Of a DNA stretch of 64,000 bases, positions 1 to 9,964 are shown piece by piece. Source of the DNA: Rubrivivax sp. (GTDB lineage Bacteria; Pseudomonadota; Gammaproteobacteria; Burkholderiales; Burkholderiaceae_C). The stretch covers positions 1 through 64,000 of the forward strand of contig JAURZK010000113.1 in assembly GCA_030653505.1 (NCBI GenBank). The letters run 5' to 3'. Within the stretch, counting starts at the first letter, position 1. Each line of letters opens with the position of its first letter. Below the pieces are notes generated by a model that searched no databases, was not told the origin of the DNA, and worked only from the letters and a program-made list of their open reading frames with translations. A program made the translations under genes and the position numbers.

Positions 1-169
1 CGCCGGGCCATGGACCCGAGCACCGCAGGGCAGCCTGAGCGCAGCGAAGGCCGCTTCAGTCGCCCGCCGTGCCCCGCCCGGACAGCCCTTTGCCGCCACC
101 TCAGTCAACGCGCCAAAGCAGCCGCATGCCAACGTCCGCAACGGGCCGCAAGCCGACCTCATGCCCATG
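1..169. other. window edge, no gene assigned
   Basis: This stretch lies downstream of the purL stop codon. The short ORFs here (from 10, 69 and 161) are rich in Arg, Pro and Ser and resemble no family I know, which is typical of high-GC shadow frames. I see no hairpin followed by a T-run. The 3' end of a gene from outside the window cannot be excluded. Confidence 0.5.
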
Positions 170-3100
170 TCAGCGCAGCGCTGCCCGGGCGTTGTGGAAC
201 ATGCGCATCCACGGGCTGGGCGCCGACACATCGCCGCCGCTCCAACTCAGCTGCACGTTGCGGAACACCCGCTCGGGGTGCGGCATCAGCACCGTGAAGC
301 GGCCGTCGGGCGTGGTCACCGCCGTCAGGCCCTCGGGGCTGCCGTTGGGGTTGACAGGGTAGGCCTCGGTCGGCTGGCCATGGTGGTCGACGAAACGCAT
401 CGCACGTTGCACGGCGCCCGCGTCACCACGCTGGCTGAAATCGGCGTAGCCCTCGCCGTGGGCCACCGCGATCGGCAGCCGGCTGCCGGCCATGCCGGTG
501 AAGAAGAGGCTCGGGCTTTGCAGCACCTCTACCAGCGACAGCCGGGCCTCGAACTGCTCGCTGCGGTTGCGCGTGAACCTGGGCCAGGCCTGTGCGCCGG
601 GGATCATGGCGGCCAGCGCAGCCATCATCTGGCAACCGTTGCACACGCCCAGGGCGAGGGTGTCGGGACGGTCGAAGAAGGCCGCGAACTGCTCGGCCAG
701 CAACGGGTTGAAGAGGATGCTGCGCGCCCAGCCTTCGCCGGCGCCCAAAGTGTCGCCATAGCTGAAGCCACCGCAGGCCACCAGCGCTTGATAGTCGGCC
801 AGCCTCGCGCGGCCGGCCTGCAGGTCGCTCATGTGCACGTCGAAGGTGTCGAAACCCGCCGCATGCATCACGCGGCTCATCTCGACCTGCGAGTTCACGC
901 CCTGCTCGCGCAGGATGGCCATCTTCGGCCGCGTGGTGTGCACGGCCGGCGCGGCCAGCGGGTCGAACGTCGGGTGCAGGTGCAGGCCCGGGTCGTCGGC
1001 GGCGCCAGCGGCGGCGTGTTCGCTGTCGGCACAGGCCGGGTTGTCGCGTTGCCGAGCGATGCGCCAGCTGACCTCGTCCCACTGCTGGTGCAGGGCCTGC
1101 AGCGGCGCGCGGTACTGGCACTTGGCGTCGCGCCAGATCTCGACGACTCCGGCGTCGTTGGGCTTGCCGACGAAGTGTGCGTGGCGGCTCAGGCCATGCT
1201 CGCGCAGCGTCGCCATGACCTCGTTGCGCACGGCGGTGGGCACCTGCAGCACGGCGCCGAGTTCCTCGTTGAACAGCGCCTTCAGCGTCAGTTCGTTGCG
1301 CCGCTCGCTCACCTGGGCGGCCCAGTTCTTCGAGTCGCCGTACTCGGCGCGGCTGTCTTGGATGCCGTCGCCTTCGGTGACGAGGATGTCGACGTTCAGG
1401 CTCACGCCCAGCTTGCCTGCGAAGGCCATCTCGCAGACCGCGGCCCACAGTCCGCCGTCGCTGCGGTCGTGGTAGGCCAGCAGCCGGCCCTGCGCACGAA
1501 GGGCGTTGACGGCGGCCACCAGCCCCTTCAGCAGGGCGGGTTCGTCGAGGTCGGGCACTTCATGGCCGAACTGGCCCAGCACCTGCGCCAGCATGCTGCC
1601 GCCCATGCGCATCCGGCCCTGCCCCAGGTCGACGAGGATCAGCGTCGTGGCGCCGCACGCGGCCCCCCCCGGCGCGGCTTCTATGGCCTTGAGCTGCGGC
1701 GTCAGCGTGCCACGCACGTCGTCCAGCGTGGCGAAGGCGGTGACGATCAGCGACACCGGCGCGGTGACCTGCTTCGTCACGCCGCCGTCGACCCAGCGTG
1801 TTTTCATCGACAGCGAGTCCTTGCCCACCGGTATGCCGATGCCTAGAGCGGGGCACAGTTCCAGGCCCACGGCGCGCACGGTGTCGTAGAGCGCGGCGTC
1901 TTCGCCCGGCTCGCCACAGGCCGCCATCCAGTTGGCACTGAGCTTGACGCGTGACAGCTCGATGGGCGCGGCCAGCAGGTTGGTGATGGCTTCGCCGACG
2001 GCCATGCGGCCCGAGGCGGGTGCATCGAGTGCGGCCAGCGGCGTGCGTTCGCCCATGGCCATGGCCTCGCCGCGGAAGCCTTCGAAGTCGGCCAGCGTCA
2101 CCGCGCAGTCGGCCACCGGCACCTGCCAGGGGCCAACCATCGGGTCGCGGTGGTTCAGGCCACCGACGCTGCGGTCGCCGATGGTGACGAGGAAACGTTT
2201 GCTCGCCACCGTGGGGTGGCGCAGCACGTCCAACGCCACCTGCTCGAGCCTGACGCCGGTGAGGTCCAGCGGCGCCTCGCTGCGCGCCACGCGCTGCACG
2301 TCGCGGTGCACCTTGGGCGGCTTGCCCAGCAGCACGTTCATCGGCATGTGAATGACACGTTCGCCGCCGGGGCCGTCTTCCAGCACCAGTTCGCGGTCGG
2401 CGGTGGCCACGCCGACGACGGCGCAGGGGCAGCGTTCACGCGCGGCCATCTGCTTGAAGATCGGCATCAGGTCGGGGTCGATCGCCAGCACGTAGCGTTC
2501 CTGGCTCTCGTTGCACCAGGCCTCCTTCGGTGCCAGCCCGGTCTCTTCCAGCGGCACCCGGCGCAGGTCGAAGGTGGCGCCCTGCCCGGCACCGTCCACC
2601 AGTTCGGGGAAGGCGTTGCTGATGCCGCCGGCGCCGACGTCGTGGATGGCCAGCACCGGGTTCATGTCACCCAGGGCCCAGCAGTGGTTGATGACCTCCT
2701 GCGCGCGGCGCTGGATCTCGGGGTTGCCACGTTGCACGCTGTCGAAGTCGAGCGCCGCGGTGTTGGTGCCGGCGGCCATCGAGCTGGCCGCACCGCCGCC
2801 CATGCCGATGCGCATGCCCGGCCCGCCCAACTGCACGAGCAACGTGCCGGGGCCGAAGGGCAGCTTCTTCACCTGGCCGGCGCTGATGGCACCCAGTCCG
2901 CCGGCGATCATGATGGGCTTGTGGTAGCCGCGCTGCACGCCGGCCACCGGCATCTCGAAGACCCGGAAGTAGCCGCCGAGGTTCGGCCTGCCGAACTCGT
3001 TGTTGAAGGCCGCGCCCCCCAGCGGGCCCTCGGTCATGATCTGCAAGGCGCTGGCGATGTGGCCGGGTTTGCCGACCGGCCGACGTTCCCAGGGTTCGTC

Positions 3101-4204
3101 GGTGCCCGGCAGGTGCAGGTTGCCGACGCTGAAACCGGTGACGCCCGCCTTGGGTTGGGCGCCGCGGCCTGTCGCGCCCTCGTCGCGGATCTCGCCACCC
3201 GCGCCCGTGCTGGCGCCGGGGAAGGGGCTGATGGCCGTGGGGTGGTTGTGCGTCTCCACCTTCATCAGCACGTGGGCGACTTCGTCGCGTGGCCCGTACG
3301 CCGGCGCGTTGGTGAAACCCTGCGGCAGCCAGCGCCGCACCGGGCCGCCCTCCATCACCGCGGCGTTGTCGTCGTACGCGACGACGGTGTGCTGCGGCGA
3401 AGTCTTCTCGGTATGGCGGATCATGCCGAACATCGAGTGCGGCTGTTCGATGCCGTCGATGGTGAAGCGGGCGTTGAAGATCTTGTGCCGGCAGTGTTCG
3501 CTGTTGGCCTGCGCGAACATCATCAGCTCGACGTCGCTGGGGTTGCGGCCCAGCCTGCGGAATGCGGCCACGAGGTAGTCGATCTCGTCGTCGGACAGCG
3601 CCAGGCCGAAGTCGGTGTTCGCGGTGACCAGCGCCGAACGCCCTGCGCCCAGCACGTCGACGTGCACCAGCGGCAGAGCGGGCTGGACGTCGAAGAGGTG
3701 GGCCGCGGCCTCGCGATCGAAGGCGACGCTCTCGGTCATGCGGTCGTGAAGCAACGCGGCGACTGCAGAGCGCTCGTCGGCCGACAGCGACTTCGCACTG
3801 CCCAAGAGCGGGCTCTTCAGCGTCAGGCGAAACTCGGTGACACGTTCGACGCGGTGCAGCGCGAGCCCGCCCTCGGCGCCAGCGGCGCCGATGCCGCAGT
3901 TCCGCGCGATGTCGCCGGCCTTGCTGGCCCAGGGCGACACCGTGCCCAGACGCGGCATCACCACCACCAGTTCGCCACCGTGCGGCCCGGCGTAGTCATC
4001 GCCGTAGCGCAGCAGCGCCTGCAGCCGGTCGATCTCGGCCCGGCCCGGCGCGCTGTCGAAGGCCGCCCAGTGCACGTGGCGCGCCACCACCGCCGTGACG
4101 CGCGGCACGGCCGCGAGCAGCTGGGCCAGCAGGGCCTGGGCGCGGAAGGCCGAGAGCGCGTCGCCGCCCTCGAAGTGCACAAGATGGAGGGGCGTGGCGC
4201 TCAT
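170..4204 (-). CDS. purL: phosphoribosylformylglycinamidine synthase
   Basis: This is the large single-chain PurL of proteobacteria (1344 aa, the usual length), which makes FGAM from FGAR, glutamine and ATP in purine synthesis. The N-terminal domain and linker precede the synthetase core, with [14 protein letters not shown] near residue 230 and [19 protein letters not shown] near 315. The core repeats as a second half, and a class I glutamine amidotransferase forms the C terminus, with the nucleophile motif [10 protein letters not shown] and the terminal MPHPERVFR. The start ATG at 4204 gives the expected N terminus. The gene is divergent from map, with 71 bp between the starts. A second purine gene, purN, lies at 21.4 kb and is not linked to it. 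Confidence 0.97.
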   Translation of the reverse strand: MSATPLHLVHFEGGDALSAFRAQALLAQLLAAVPRVTAVVARHVHWAAFDSAPGRAEIDRLQALLRYGDDYAGPHGGELVVVMPRLGTVSPWASKAGDIARNCGIGAAGAEGGLALHRVERVTEFRLTLKSPLLGSAKSLSADERSAVAALLHDRMTESVAFDREAAAHLFDVQPALPLVHVDVLGAGRSALVTANTDFGLALSDDEIDYLVAAFRRLGRNPSDVELMMFAQANSEHCRHKIFNARFTIDGIEQPHSMFGMIRHTEKTSPQHTVVAYDDNAAVMEGGPVRRWLPQGFTNAPAYGPRDEVAHVLMKVETHNHPTAISPFPGASTGAGGEIRDEGATGRGAQPKAGVTGFSVGNLHLPGTDEPWERRPVGKPGHIASALQIMTEGPLGGAAFNNEFGRPNLGGYFRVFEMPVAGVQRGYHKPIMIAGGLGAISAGQVKKLPFGPGTLLVQLGGPGMRIGMGGGAASSMAAGTNTAALDFDSVQRGNPEIQRRAQEVINHCWALGDMNPVLAIHDVGAGGISNAFPELVDGAGQGATFDLRRVPLEETGLAPKEAWCNESQERYVLAIDPDLMPIFKQMAARERCPCAVVGVATADRELVLEDGPGGERVIHMPMNVLLGKPPKVHRDVQRVARSEAPLDLTGVRLEQVALDVLRHPTVASKRFLVTIGDRSVGGLNHRDPMVGPWQVPVADCAVTLADFEGFRGEAMAMGERTPLAALDAPASGRMAVGEAITNLLAAPIELSRVKLSANWMAACGEPGEDAALYDTVRAVGLELCPALGIGIPVGKDSLSMKTRWVDGGVTKQVTAPVSLIVTAFATLDDVRGTLTPQLKAIEAAPGGAACGATTLILVDLGQGRMRMGGSMLAQVLGQFGHEVPDLDEPALLKGLVAAVNALRAQGRLLAYHDRSDGGLWAAVCEMAFAGKLGVSLNVDILVTEGDGIQDSRAEYGDSKNWAAQVSERRNELTLKALFNEELGAVLQVPTAVRNEVMATLREHGLSRHAHFVGKPNDAGVVEIWRDAKCQYRAPLQALHQQWDEVSWRIARQRDNPACADSEHAAAGAADDPGLHLHPTFDPLAAPAVHTTRPKMAILREQGVNSQVEMSRVMHAAGFDTFDVHMSDLQAGRARLADYQALVACGGFSYGDTLGAGEGWARSILFNPLLAEQFAAFFDRPDTLALGVCNGCQMMAALAAMIPGAQAWPRFTRNRSEQFEARLSLVEVLQSPSLFFTGMAGSRLPIAVAHGEGYADFSQRGDAGAVQRAMRFVDHHGQPTEAYPVNPNGSPEGLTAVTTPDGRFTVLMPHPERVFRNVQLSWSGGDVSAPSPWMRMFHNARAALR

Positions 4205-4261
4205 GCGGTCCCGGGCGTTTTCCGGAGGGAGAGGGGGAAGCCGACGATTTTAGGGGCCGGT

Positions 4262-4275
4262 GGGATAATCGCCCG
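4262..4275 (+). promoter_or_regulatory. extended -10 promoter for a leaderless map mRNA
   Basis: GATAAT at 4264-4269 carries a TGG extension (TGN-GATAAT) and lies exactly six bases before the map ATG at 4276. Standard -10 geometry would put +1 on the A of that ATG. No convincing -35 box or Shine-Dalgarno sequence is visible. On the other strand a TAAAAT hexamer about 45 bases before the purL start is a candidate purL -10. The promoter assignment is inference from sequence only. Confidence 0.5.
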
Positions 4276-5151
4276 ATGGCTATTCCCATCAAGACCGCCG
4301 CCGAGATCGAAGGCATGCGCCAGGCCGGCAGGCTGGCCAGCGAAGTGCTGGACATGCTCGCGCCCCACGTGCGTGCCGGCGTCACGACGCTCGAACTCGA
4401 CCGCCTGGCGCACGACCTCATGGTGCAGGTGCAGGGCGGCATCCCGGCCACGCTGGGTTACCAGCCGCCGGGTTACCCGGCCTACCCGGCATCGCTGTGC
4501 TCGTCGCTGAACGACGTGGTCTGCCACGGCATCCCCGACGAGCGGCCGCTGAAGAACGGTGACATCGTCAACATCGACGTCACCGTCATCAAGGACGGCT
4601 GGCACGGCGACAACAGCCGCATGTACATCGTCGGCGAGGCCAGCATCGCCGCCAAGCGCCTGTGCCAGATCACCTTCGACGCCATGTGGAAGGGCATCGT
4701 CAAGGTCAAGCCCGGGGCACGCCTGGGCGACATCGGCCATGCCATCCAGACCTTCGCCGAAGGCGCCGGTTTTTCCGTCGTGCGCGAGTTCTGCGGCCAC
4801 GGCGTCGGCGCACGGTTCCACGAAGAACCGCAGGTGCTGCACTACGGCCGACCGCACACGCTCGAGGAACTCGTCCCGGGCATGATCTTCACCATCGAGC
4901 CCATGATCAACGCCGGCAAGCGCGACATCAAGGAAGACCGCCGCGGCAACCGCCCCTACGACGGCTGGACCATCGTCACGCGCGACCGTTCGCTGTCGGC
5001 GCAGTGGGAGCACACCGTGCTCGTCACCGACACCGGCTACGAAGTGTTGACGGTCAGCGCCGGCAGCCCGCCGCCGCCAGCCTTCGCCCCCGCGGGTTAT
5101 GGCGGCGCTGCGGCGCAATGCCTGTCGCCGCCGGTGCTGGCGACGTCCTGA
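4276..5151 (+). CDS. map: type I methionine aminopeptidase
   Basis: The enzyme removes the initiator methionine from nascent proteins in the cytoplasm. Metal ligands and surrounding motifs are present in order: VNIDVTVIKDGWHGD (two Asp), CGHGVGARFHEEP (His), IFTIEPMIN (Glu) and the closing Glu in WEHTVLVT. At 291 aa it is about 25-30 residues longer than E. coli Map because of a Pro/Ala-rich tail after the catalytic fold (SPPPPAFAPAGYGG), probably disordered. glnD begins four bases after the stop, so the two are probably co-transcribed. See the separate entry for the likely leaderless start. Confidence 0.96.
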   Translation: MAIPIKTAAEIEGMRQAGRLASEVLDMLAPHVRAGVTTLELDRLAHDLMVQVQGGIPATLGYQPPGYPAYPASLCSSLNDVVCHGIPDERPLKNGDIVNIDVTVIKDGWHGDNSRMYIVGEASIAAKRLCQITFDAMWKGIVKVKPGARLGDIGHAIQTFAEGAGFSVVREFCGHGVGARFHEEPQVLHYGRPHTLEELVPGMIFTIEPMINAGKRDIKEDRRGNRPYDGWTIVTRDRSLSAQWEHTVLVTDTGYEVLTVSAGSPPPPAFAPAGYGGAAAQCLSPPVLATS

Positions 5152-5155
5152 ACCC

Positions 5156-7816
5156 ATGCCCCCCGCGGCCACCGTCGTCGGCCCCGTCGCCGACCCTGGT
5201 GTCGGCGGCGTGGCGGCCGTGCGCGTGCAGTTCCGCGACGGCAAGGCCGAGCTGCTGGCGCACTTCCGCAGCGCACGCGCCACCGCACCCGCCGCCACAA
5301 GGCTGGTGAAGGCGCTGGCGCGCCATGTCGACGCCACGCTGGCCACGCTGTGGGCCGACGCCGGCATGCCCGCCGATGCCGCGCTGCTGGCCGTGGGTGG
5401 TTACGGCCGCGGTGAACTCTTCCCGCACTCCGATGTCGACGTGCTCGTGCTGCTGCCGGCGTCCGGCGCGGGCACGCTCGACGAGGCCACGGCCGCCGCC
5501 GTGGGCCGCTTCGTCACCAACTGCTGGGACGTGGGGCTGGAGATCGGCTCTTCGGTGCGCACCATTACCGAGTGCCTGGCCGAGTCGGCACGCGATGTCA
5601 CGGTGCAGACGGCGCTGCTCGAGGCGCGCCACCTCTGCGGCGCGCGGCGTCTCTTCAACCGCTTCGTCAAGGCCCACGCGACGGCGATGGACCCGCGCGC
5701 CTTCCTGCGCGCCAAGACGCTGGAAATGCAGCAGCGCCACGTCAAGTACGAAGGCACGCCCTACGCGCTGGAACCGAACTGCAAGGAAAGCCCGGGCGGC
5801 CTGCGCGACCTTCAGGTCGTCATCTGGGTGGCACGCGCCGCCGGGCTGGGCCGCGCCTGGGGCGAGCTGGCAGCCAAGGGCCTGATCACGCCCTTCGAGG
5901 CACGCCAGCTGCTGCGCCACGAAGGCACCCTCAAGCTCATCCGCGCGCGGCTGCATACGGTGGCCGGCCGGCGCGAGGACCGCCTGGTGTTCGACCTGCA
6001 GACCGCCACCGCCGAGAGCTTCGGCTACAAGGCGACGAAGGAACAGCGCAGCTCGGAAGTGCTGATGCGGCACTACTACTGGGCGGCCAAGGCGGTGACG
6101 CAGCTCAACCAGATCCTGATGCTCAACATCGAGGAGCGCATCAACGGTTCGGCCGACGCACCGATGCGCCCCATCACCGCGCGCTTCTTCGACCGCGCCG
6201 GCATGCTGGAAGTGGCCAGCGACGACCTCTACCTTGAGAACCCGCACGCCATCCTCGAGACCTTCCTCGTCTTCCAGCAGACGCCGGGCCTGCAGGGCCT
6301 GAGCGCCCGCACACTGCGTGCCCTCTACAACGCGCGCAAGGTGATGGGCGCGCCCTTCCGCCACGACCCCATCAACCGCGAGCTGTTCATGGACATCCTG
6401 CGTCAGCCCCAGGGCCTGACGCACGCGCTGCGGCTGCTGAACCAGACCAGCGTGCTGGGGCGCTACCTGTGGGTGTTCAGGCGCATCGTCGGGCGCATGC
6501 AGCACGACCTGTTCCACGTCTACACCGTCGACCAGCACATCCTGATGGTGGTGCGCAACGTGCGCCGCTTCTTCATTCCAGAGCACGCGCACGAGTACCC
6601 CTTCTGCAGCCAGCTCGCGGCGCAATGGGACCCGCCCTGGCTGCTCTATGTGGCCGCGCTCTTCCACGACATCGCCAAGGGCCGCGGCGGCGACCACTCC
6701 GACCTCGGTGCCGTCGAGGCGCGGCGCTTCTGCCGCGCCCACGGCATCTCGCGCGAGGACACGCAGCTCGTCGAGTTCCTGGTGCGCCACCACCTGACGA
6801 TGAGCCGCGTGACGCAGAAGGAGGACCTGTCAGACGCCGAGGTCATCGCGAACTTCGCGCGCCTGGTGGGCACACCGCGGCGGCTGACGGCGCTGTACCT
6901 GCTGACGGTGGCCGACATCCGCGGCACCAGCCCGCGGGTGTGGAACGCCTGGAAGGGCAAGCTGCTCGAAGACCTGTACCGCTGGACGCTGCGCGCCCTG
7001 GGTGGCGCGCAGCCCAACGGCGACGCCGAGATCGAGGCGCGCAAGCTCGAGGCGCAGCAGAACCTGGCGCTGCACTCGGCGCTGCCCGGCACCGAGGTGC
7101 CGCTGTGGCAGACGCTGGAGGTGAGTTACTTCGCGCGCCACGACGCGGCCGACATCGCCTGGCACGCGCGCACGCTGTGGCGCCATGTCCAGACCAAGCT
7201 GCCCATCGTGCGCGCCCGCGCCAGTTCGGTGGGCGACGGGCTGCAGGTGCTGGTCTACTCACCCGACCGGCGCGACCTCTTCGCGCGCATCTGCGGCTAT
7301 TTCGACAGCGCCGGCTTCAGCATCCTCGACGCCAAGATCCACACCACGCGCTCCGGCTACGCGCTCGACACCTTCCAGGTCGTGGCCACCAACCACTGGC
7401 CCGACATGGCCGGCGGCGCCGACGCCGAGCTGAAGTACCGCGACCTGATCTCGCTGGTGGAAACGCAGGCGGCTCTGGCGCTGGCCAGCGAGGGCCCGCT
7501 GCCCGAGCCGCGCAGCGGCCGCGTCTCGCGTCGCGTGCGCAGTTTCCCGGTCACGCCGCGCGTCTCGCTGGCGCCCGACGAACGCGCGCAGCGCTGGCTG
7601 CTCACCGTGACGGCCAGCGACCGCTCGGGCCTGCTCTACGCCATCGCGCGTGTGCTCGGCCGCAACCACGTCAACCTGCAGCTCGCCAAGGTGACGACGC
7701 TGGGCGAACGTGTGGAAGACACCTTCCTCGTCGACGGCCCCGAGCTGCAGAAGAGCAAGGCGCAGCTGCGCATCGAGAGCGAGCTGCTCGACGCGGTGAG
7801 CGCGGCGGCGCCGTGA
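5156..7816 (+). CDS. glnD: [protein-PII] uridylyltransferase / uridylyl-removing enzyme
   Basis: This bifunctional nitrogen sensor uridylylates PII when glutamine is low and removes UMP when it is high. The nucleotidyltransferase motif is GGYGRGELFPHSDVDVLVLL (about residue 80). An HD hydrolase motif, ALFHDIAKGRGGDHS, lies near residue 500. Two ACT domains follow, beginning at VYSPDRRDLFARICGYF and VTASDRSGLLYAIARVLG. I chose ATG 5156 rather than the longer ORF from 5099, because the extra 19 residues are Arg-rich and overlap the map 3' end. The 886-aa product has normal family length. The map-glnD order is common in beta- and gammaproteobacteria. Confidence 0.96.
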   Translation: MPPAATVVGPVADPGVGGVAAVRVQFRDGKAELLAHFRSARATAPAATRLVKALARHVDATLATLWADAGMPADAALLAVGGYGRGELFPHSDVDVLVLLPASGAGTLDEATAAAVGRFVTNCWDVGLEIGSSVRTITECLAESARDVTVQTALLEARHLCGARRLFNRFVKAHATAMDPRAFLRAKTLEMQQRHVKYEGTPYALEPNCKESPGGLRDLQVVIWVARAAGLGRAWGELAAKGLITPFEARQLLRHEGTLKLIRARLHTVAGRREDRLVFDLQTATAESFGYKATKEQRSSEVLMRHYYWAAKAVTQLNQILMLNIEERINGSADAPMRPITARFFDRAGMLEVASDDLYLENPHAILETFLVFQQTPGLQGLSARTLRALYNARKVMGAPFRHDPINRELFMDILRQPQGLTHALRLLNQTSVLGRYLWVFRRIVGRMQHDLFHVYTVDQHILMVVRNVRRFFIPEHAHEYPFCSQLAAQWDPPWLLYVAALFHDIAKGRGGDHSDLGAVEARRFCRAHGISREDTQLVEFLVRHHLTMSRVTQKEDLSDAEVIANFARLVGTPRRLTALYLLTVADIRGTSPRVWNAWKGKLLEDLYRWTLRALGGAQPNGDAEIEARKLEAQQNLALHSALPGTEVPLWQTLEVSYFARHDAADIAWHARTLWRHVQTKLPIVRARASSVGDGLQVLVYSPDRRDLFARICGYFDSAGFSILDAKIHTTRSGYALDTFQVVATNHWPDMAGGADAELKYRDLISLVETQAALALASEGPLPEPRSGRVSRRVRSFPVTPRVSLAPDERAQRWLLTVTASDRSGLLYAIARVLGRNHVNLQLAKVTTLGERVEDTFLVDGPELQKSKAQLRIESELLDAVSAAAP

Positions 7817-7844
7817 CGGCCCAAGCGCCGGCGGGGCTGCGGTC

Positions 7845-8900
7845 ATGAGCCTGCGCCGCACCACCGCCACCGACGCTGTTCGCCACCTCGGCAGCTTCGA
7901 CGCCGTCATCGACGCGCGCAGCGAGAGCGAGTACGCCGAAGACCACCTGCCCGGTGCCGTGAACTGGCCGGTGCTCGACGACGTACAGCGTGCACAGATC
8001 GGCACCCAGTACAAGCAGGTCTCGGCCTTCGACGCACGCAAGTGCGGGGCCGTGATGGTGGCGCGCAATATCGCACGCCACGTCGAGACCCACGCCGCGG
8101 CGCTGCCCCGCGCGTGGAAGCCGCTGGTCTACTGCTGGCGTGGTGGCCAGCGCTCGGGCTCGTTGGCGCTGGTGCTGGGCGAGATCGGTTTCCAGGTCCA
8201 CGTGCTCGAAGGCGGCTACCGCGAGTTCCGCCGCGCCGTGCTGGCCGAACTGGAGACGCTGCCGGCGGGCCTGGCTTGGCGCGTGCTGTGCGGCCGCACC
8301 GGCAGCGCCAAGAGCCACCTGCTGCAGGCGCTGGCGGCCCAGGGCGCGCAGGTGCTCGACCTCGAGGCGCTGGCCTGCCACCGCGGCAGCGTGCTGGGCC
8401 CGCTGCCCGGGCAGCCGCAGCCTTCGCAGAAGGCCTTCGAGACCGCGCTGTGGCAGGCGCTGCGCGGCTTCAGCGCCGAGCGGCCGGTGTTCGTCGAAGG
8501 CGAGAGCCGCACCATCGGCCGCCTGCGTGTGCCCGAGCGCCTGCTCGAGCAGCTGCGCGCCGCGCCCTGCCTGCAGGTGCAGATGCCGCTGCAGGCACGT
8601 GTGGCCTTCCTGCTGCACGACTACGCGCACTTCGTCGCCGACATCGAGAGTTTCTGCGAACGCCTGACCGCGCTGCGCGAACTGCGTGGCGCCGCGGTGG
8701 TGGAAGCCTGGCAGGCCGAGGCGCGCGCCGGCCGCGTCGCCGGCGTGGTGCAGGATCTGCTGACGCTGCACTACGACCCGGTCTACGGAAAGTCGATGCA
8801 GCGCAACTTCACGCATTTCAACGCCGCCACCCCGGTGCCGCTGGCCGACGCCGATCCCGCCACGCTGGCCGCCACCGCCGCGCGCCTCCTGGCCGCCTGA
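7845..8900 (+). CDS. mnmH: tRNA 2-selenouridine synthase
   Basis: MnmH (SelU, YbbB) replaces sulfur by selenium at the wobble 2-thiouridine of some tRNAs. An N-terminal rhodanese domain (DARSESEYAEDHLPGAVNWPV) has its active cysteine in YCWRGGQRSGS. A C-terminal P-loop domain follows. At 351 aa it has the family's length. The P-loop reads GRTGSAKS, with Ala where the canonical motif has Gly before the Lys. The selenophosphate synthase gene selD, needed for selenouridine, is not in this window. The gene follows glnD by 28 bp on the same strand. Confidence 0.93.
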   Translation: MSLRRTTATDAVRHLGSFDAVIDARSESEYAEDHLPGAVNWPVLDDVQRAQIGTQYKQVSAFDARKCGAVMVARNIARHVETHAAALPRAWKPLVYCWRGGQRSGSLALVLGEIGFQVHVLEGGYREFRRAVLAELETLPAGLAWRVLCGRTGSAKSHLLQALAAQGAQVLDLEALACHRGSVLGPLPGQPQPSQKAFETALWQALRGFSAERPVFVEGESRTIGRLRVPERLLEQLRAAPCLQVQMPLQARVAFLLHDYAHFVADIESFCERLTALRELRGAAVVEAWQAEARAGRVAGVVQDLLTLHYDPVYGKSMQRNFTHFNAATPVPLADADPATLAATAARLLAA

Positions 8901-8963
8901 GCCGGCGCAAGCCCGGCGCCAGGCCGCCTGCCTACACTCCCCGCTGCCCGCCAAGACACGCCG

Positions 8964-9749
8964 ATGCCCACGCCCCAAGACACCGCGCCTGCACGCCCCT
9001 TCCGCATCCAGGCCGTGCCGCCCGGCCGCCCCTGGGTGTGGCTGGCACGCGGCTGGGTCGACCTGCTGCGCAGCCCGTTGCCGGGGCTGGCCCATGGCCT
9101 GGCTGCGGCGGTTTTCGGCGCACTGCTGCTGGTTCTGGCAGGCGACCGCTTCTGGCTGCTGGCCGGCAGCTTCAGCGGCTTCCTGCTCGTGGCGCCGCTG
9201 GTGGCCACGGGGCTGTATGCCGTCAGCCGTTCGATCGAACTCGGCCAGCGCGGCACCCTGGCCACGGCGCTGGCGGCCTGGAAACCGCGCGACCACCGGC
9301 TGGTAGTCTTCGGCGGTCTGCTGGCGCTGGCCGGCACCGGCTGGGTGCTGACCTCGGCCGCGCTCATCACGCGCTTCGCTGCCGCGCCGGTCAACAGCCC
9401 GCACGACTTCCTGCACGTGGTGGTGCTGGCGCCCCAAGGTTACCTGTTCGAGATCTGGCTCGTGCTGGGCAGCGTGCTGGCGGCCCCGATGTTCGCCAGC
9501 AGCGTGGTCGCCATCCCGATGCTGCTCGACCGGCCGCAGGGTGTGCTCACCGCCGTCACCACCAGCGTCGGTGCGGCACTGGCCAGCCCGCTGGCGATGG
9601 CGCTGTGGGCGACGCTGCTGCTCACGCTCACGCTCATCGGCATGGCCACCTTCATGGTCGGCCTCATCGTCGTCGTTCCCTGGCTGGCGCATGCCAGCTG
9701 GCATGCCTACCGCGACCTGGTGCAGCCTGAAGGGCCCGAAGGACGCTGA
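8964..9749 (+). CDS. DUF2189 integral membrane protein
   Basis: A 261-aa membrane protein with about six hydrophobic segments and a short hydrophilic N terminus, followed by the DUF2189-like core (PGLAHGLAAAVFGALLLV, GSFSGFLLVAPLVATGLY). Function is unknown. The family is common in alpha- and betaproteobacteria, sometimes near cytochrome oxidase genes, which are not present here. Its TGA overlaps the ATG of the next gene (TGATG), so the two are probably translationally coupled. Confidence 0.85.
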   Translation: MPTPQDTAPARPFRIQAVPPGRPWVWLARGWVDLLRSPLPGLAHGLAAAVFGALLLVLAGDRFWLLAGSFSGFLLVAPLVATGLYAVSRSIELGQRGTLATALAAWKPRDHRLVVFGGLLALAGTGWVLTSAALITRFAAAPVNSPHDFLHVVVLAPQGYLFEIWLVLGSVLAAPMFASSVVAIPMLLDRPQGVLTAVTTSVGAALASPLAMALWATLLLTLTLIGMATFMVGLIVVVPWLAHASWHAYRDLVQPEGPEGR

Positions 9750-9964
9750 TGTTCGGCTACACGGAAGAGCAGATCGCGCAGTTCGGGCTGACCTTCGGGG
9801 TCGGCGCGTTCATGCTGTACATGGTCTTCATCATCCTGCAGCTGGCGCGTGAGTCGAAGGCGGGCAAGTTCGGCACCTTCATCCTGCTGCTGGCGCTGGG
9901 CTTCGGGCTCGTGGGATTCGTTGCCAAGTCGGTGATCAAGTACTACATCGAAGGCCCCGGGTGA
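9749..9964 (+). CDS. DUF2788 small membrane protein
   Basis: A 71-aa protein with two transmembrane helices (GVGAFMLYMVFIILQLA and FGTFILLLALGFGLVGFVAK) joined by a short basic cytoplasmic-type loop (RESKAGK). It matches the size and pattern of DUF2788, a Burkholderiales family of unknown function. It sits between the DUF2189 and ChaC-like genes and overlaps both reading frames by a few bases, so the three form one transcription unit. Confidence 0.85.
   Translation: MFGYTEEQIAQFGLTFGVGAFMLYMVFIILQLARESKAGKFGTFILLLALGFGLVGFVAKSVIKYYIEGPG

Noticed and set aside
1660-1680. C-run in purL as a possible frameshift
   Set aside because: The protein stays in family sequence ([15 protein letters not shown]) on both sides, so no shift occurs.
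161-1846. 561-aa plus-strand ORF antisense to purL
   Set aside because: It is His/Arg/Ala-rich with no motif and lies opposite a full-length, motif-complete purL. It is a typical high-GC shadow.
2150-4510. 786-aa plus-strand ORF crossing purL and the map start
   Set aside because: It has no domain, overlaps two certain genes in another frame and includes the map promoter.
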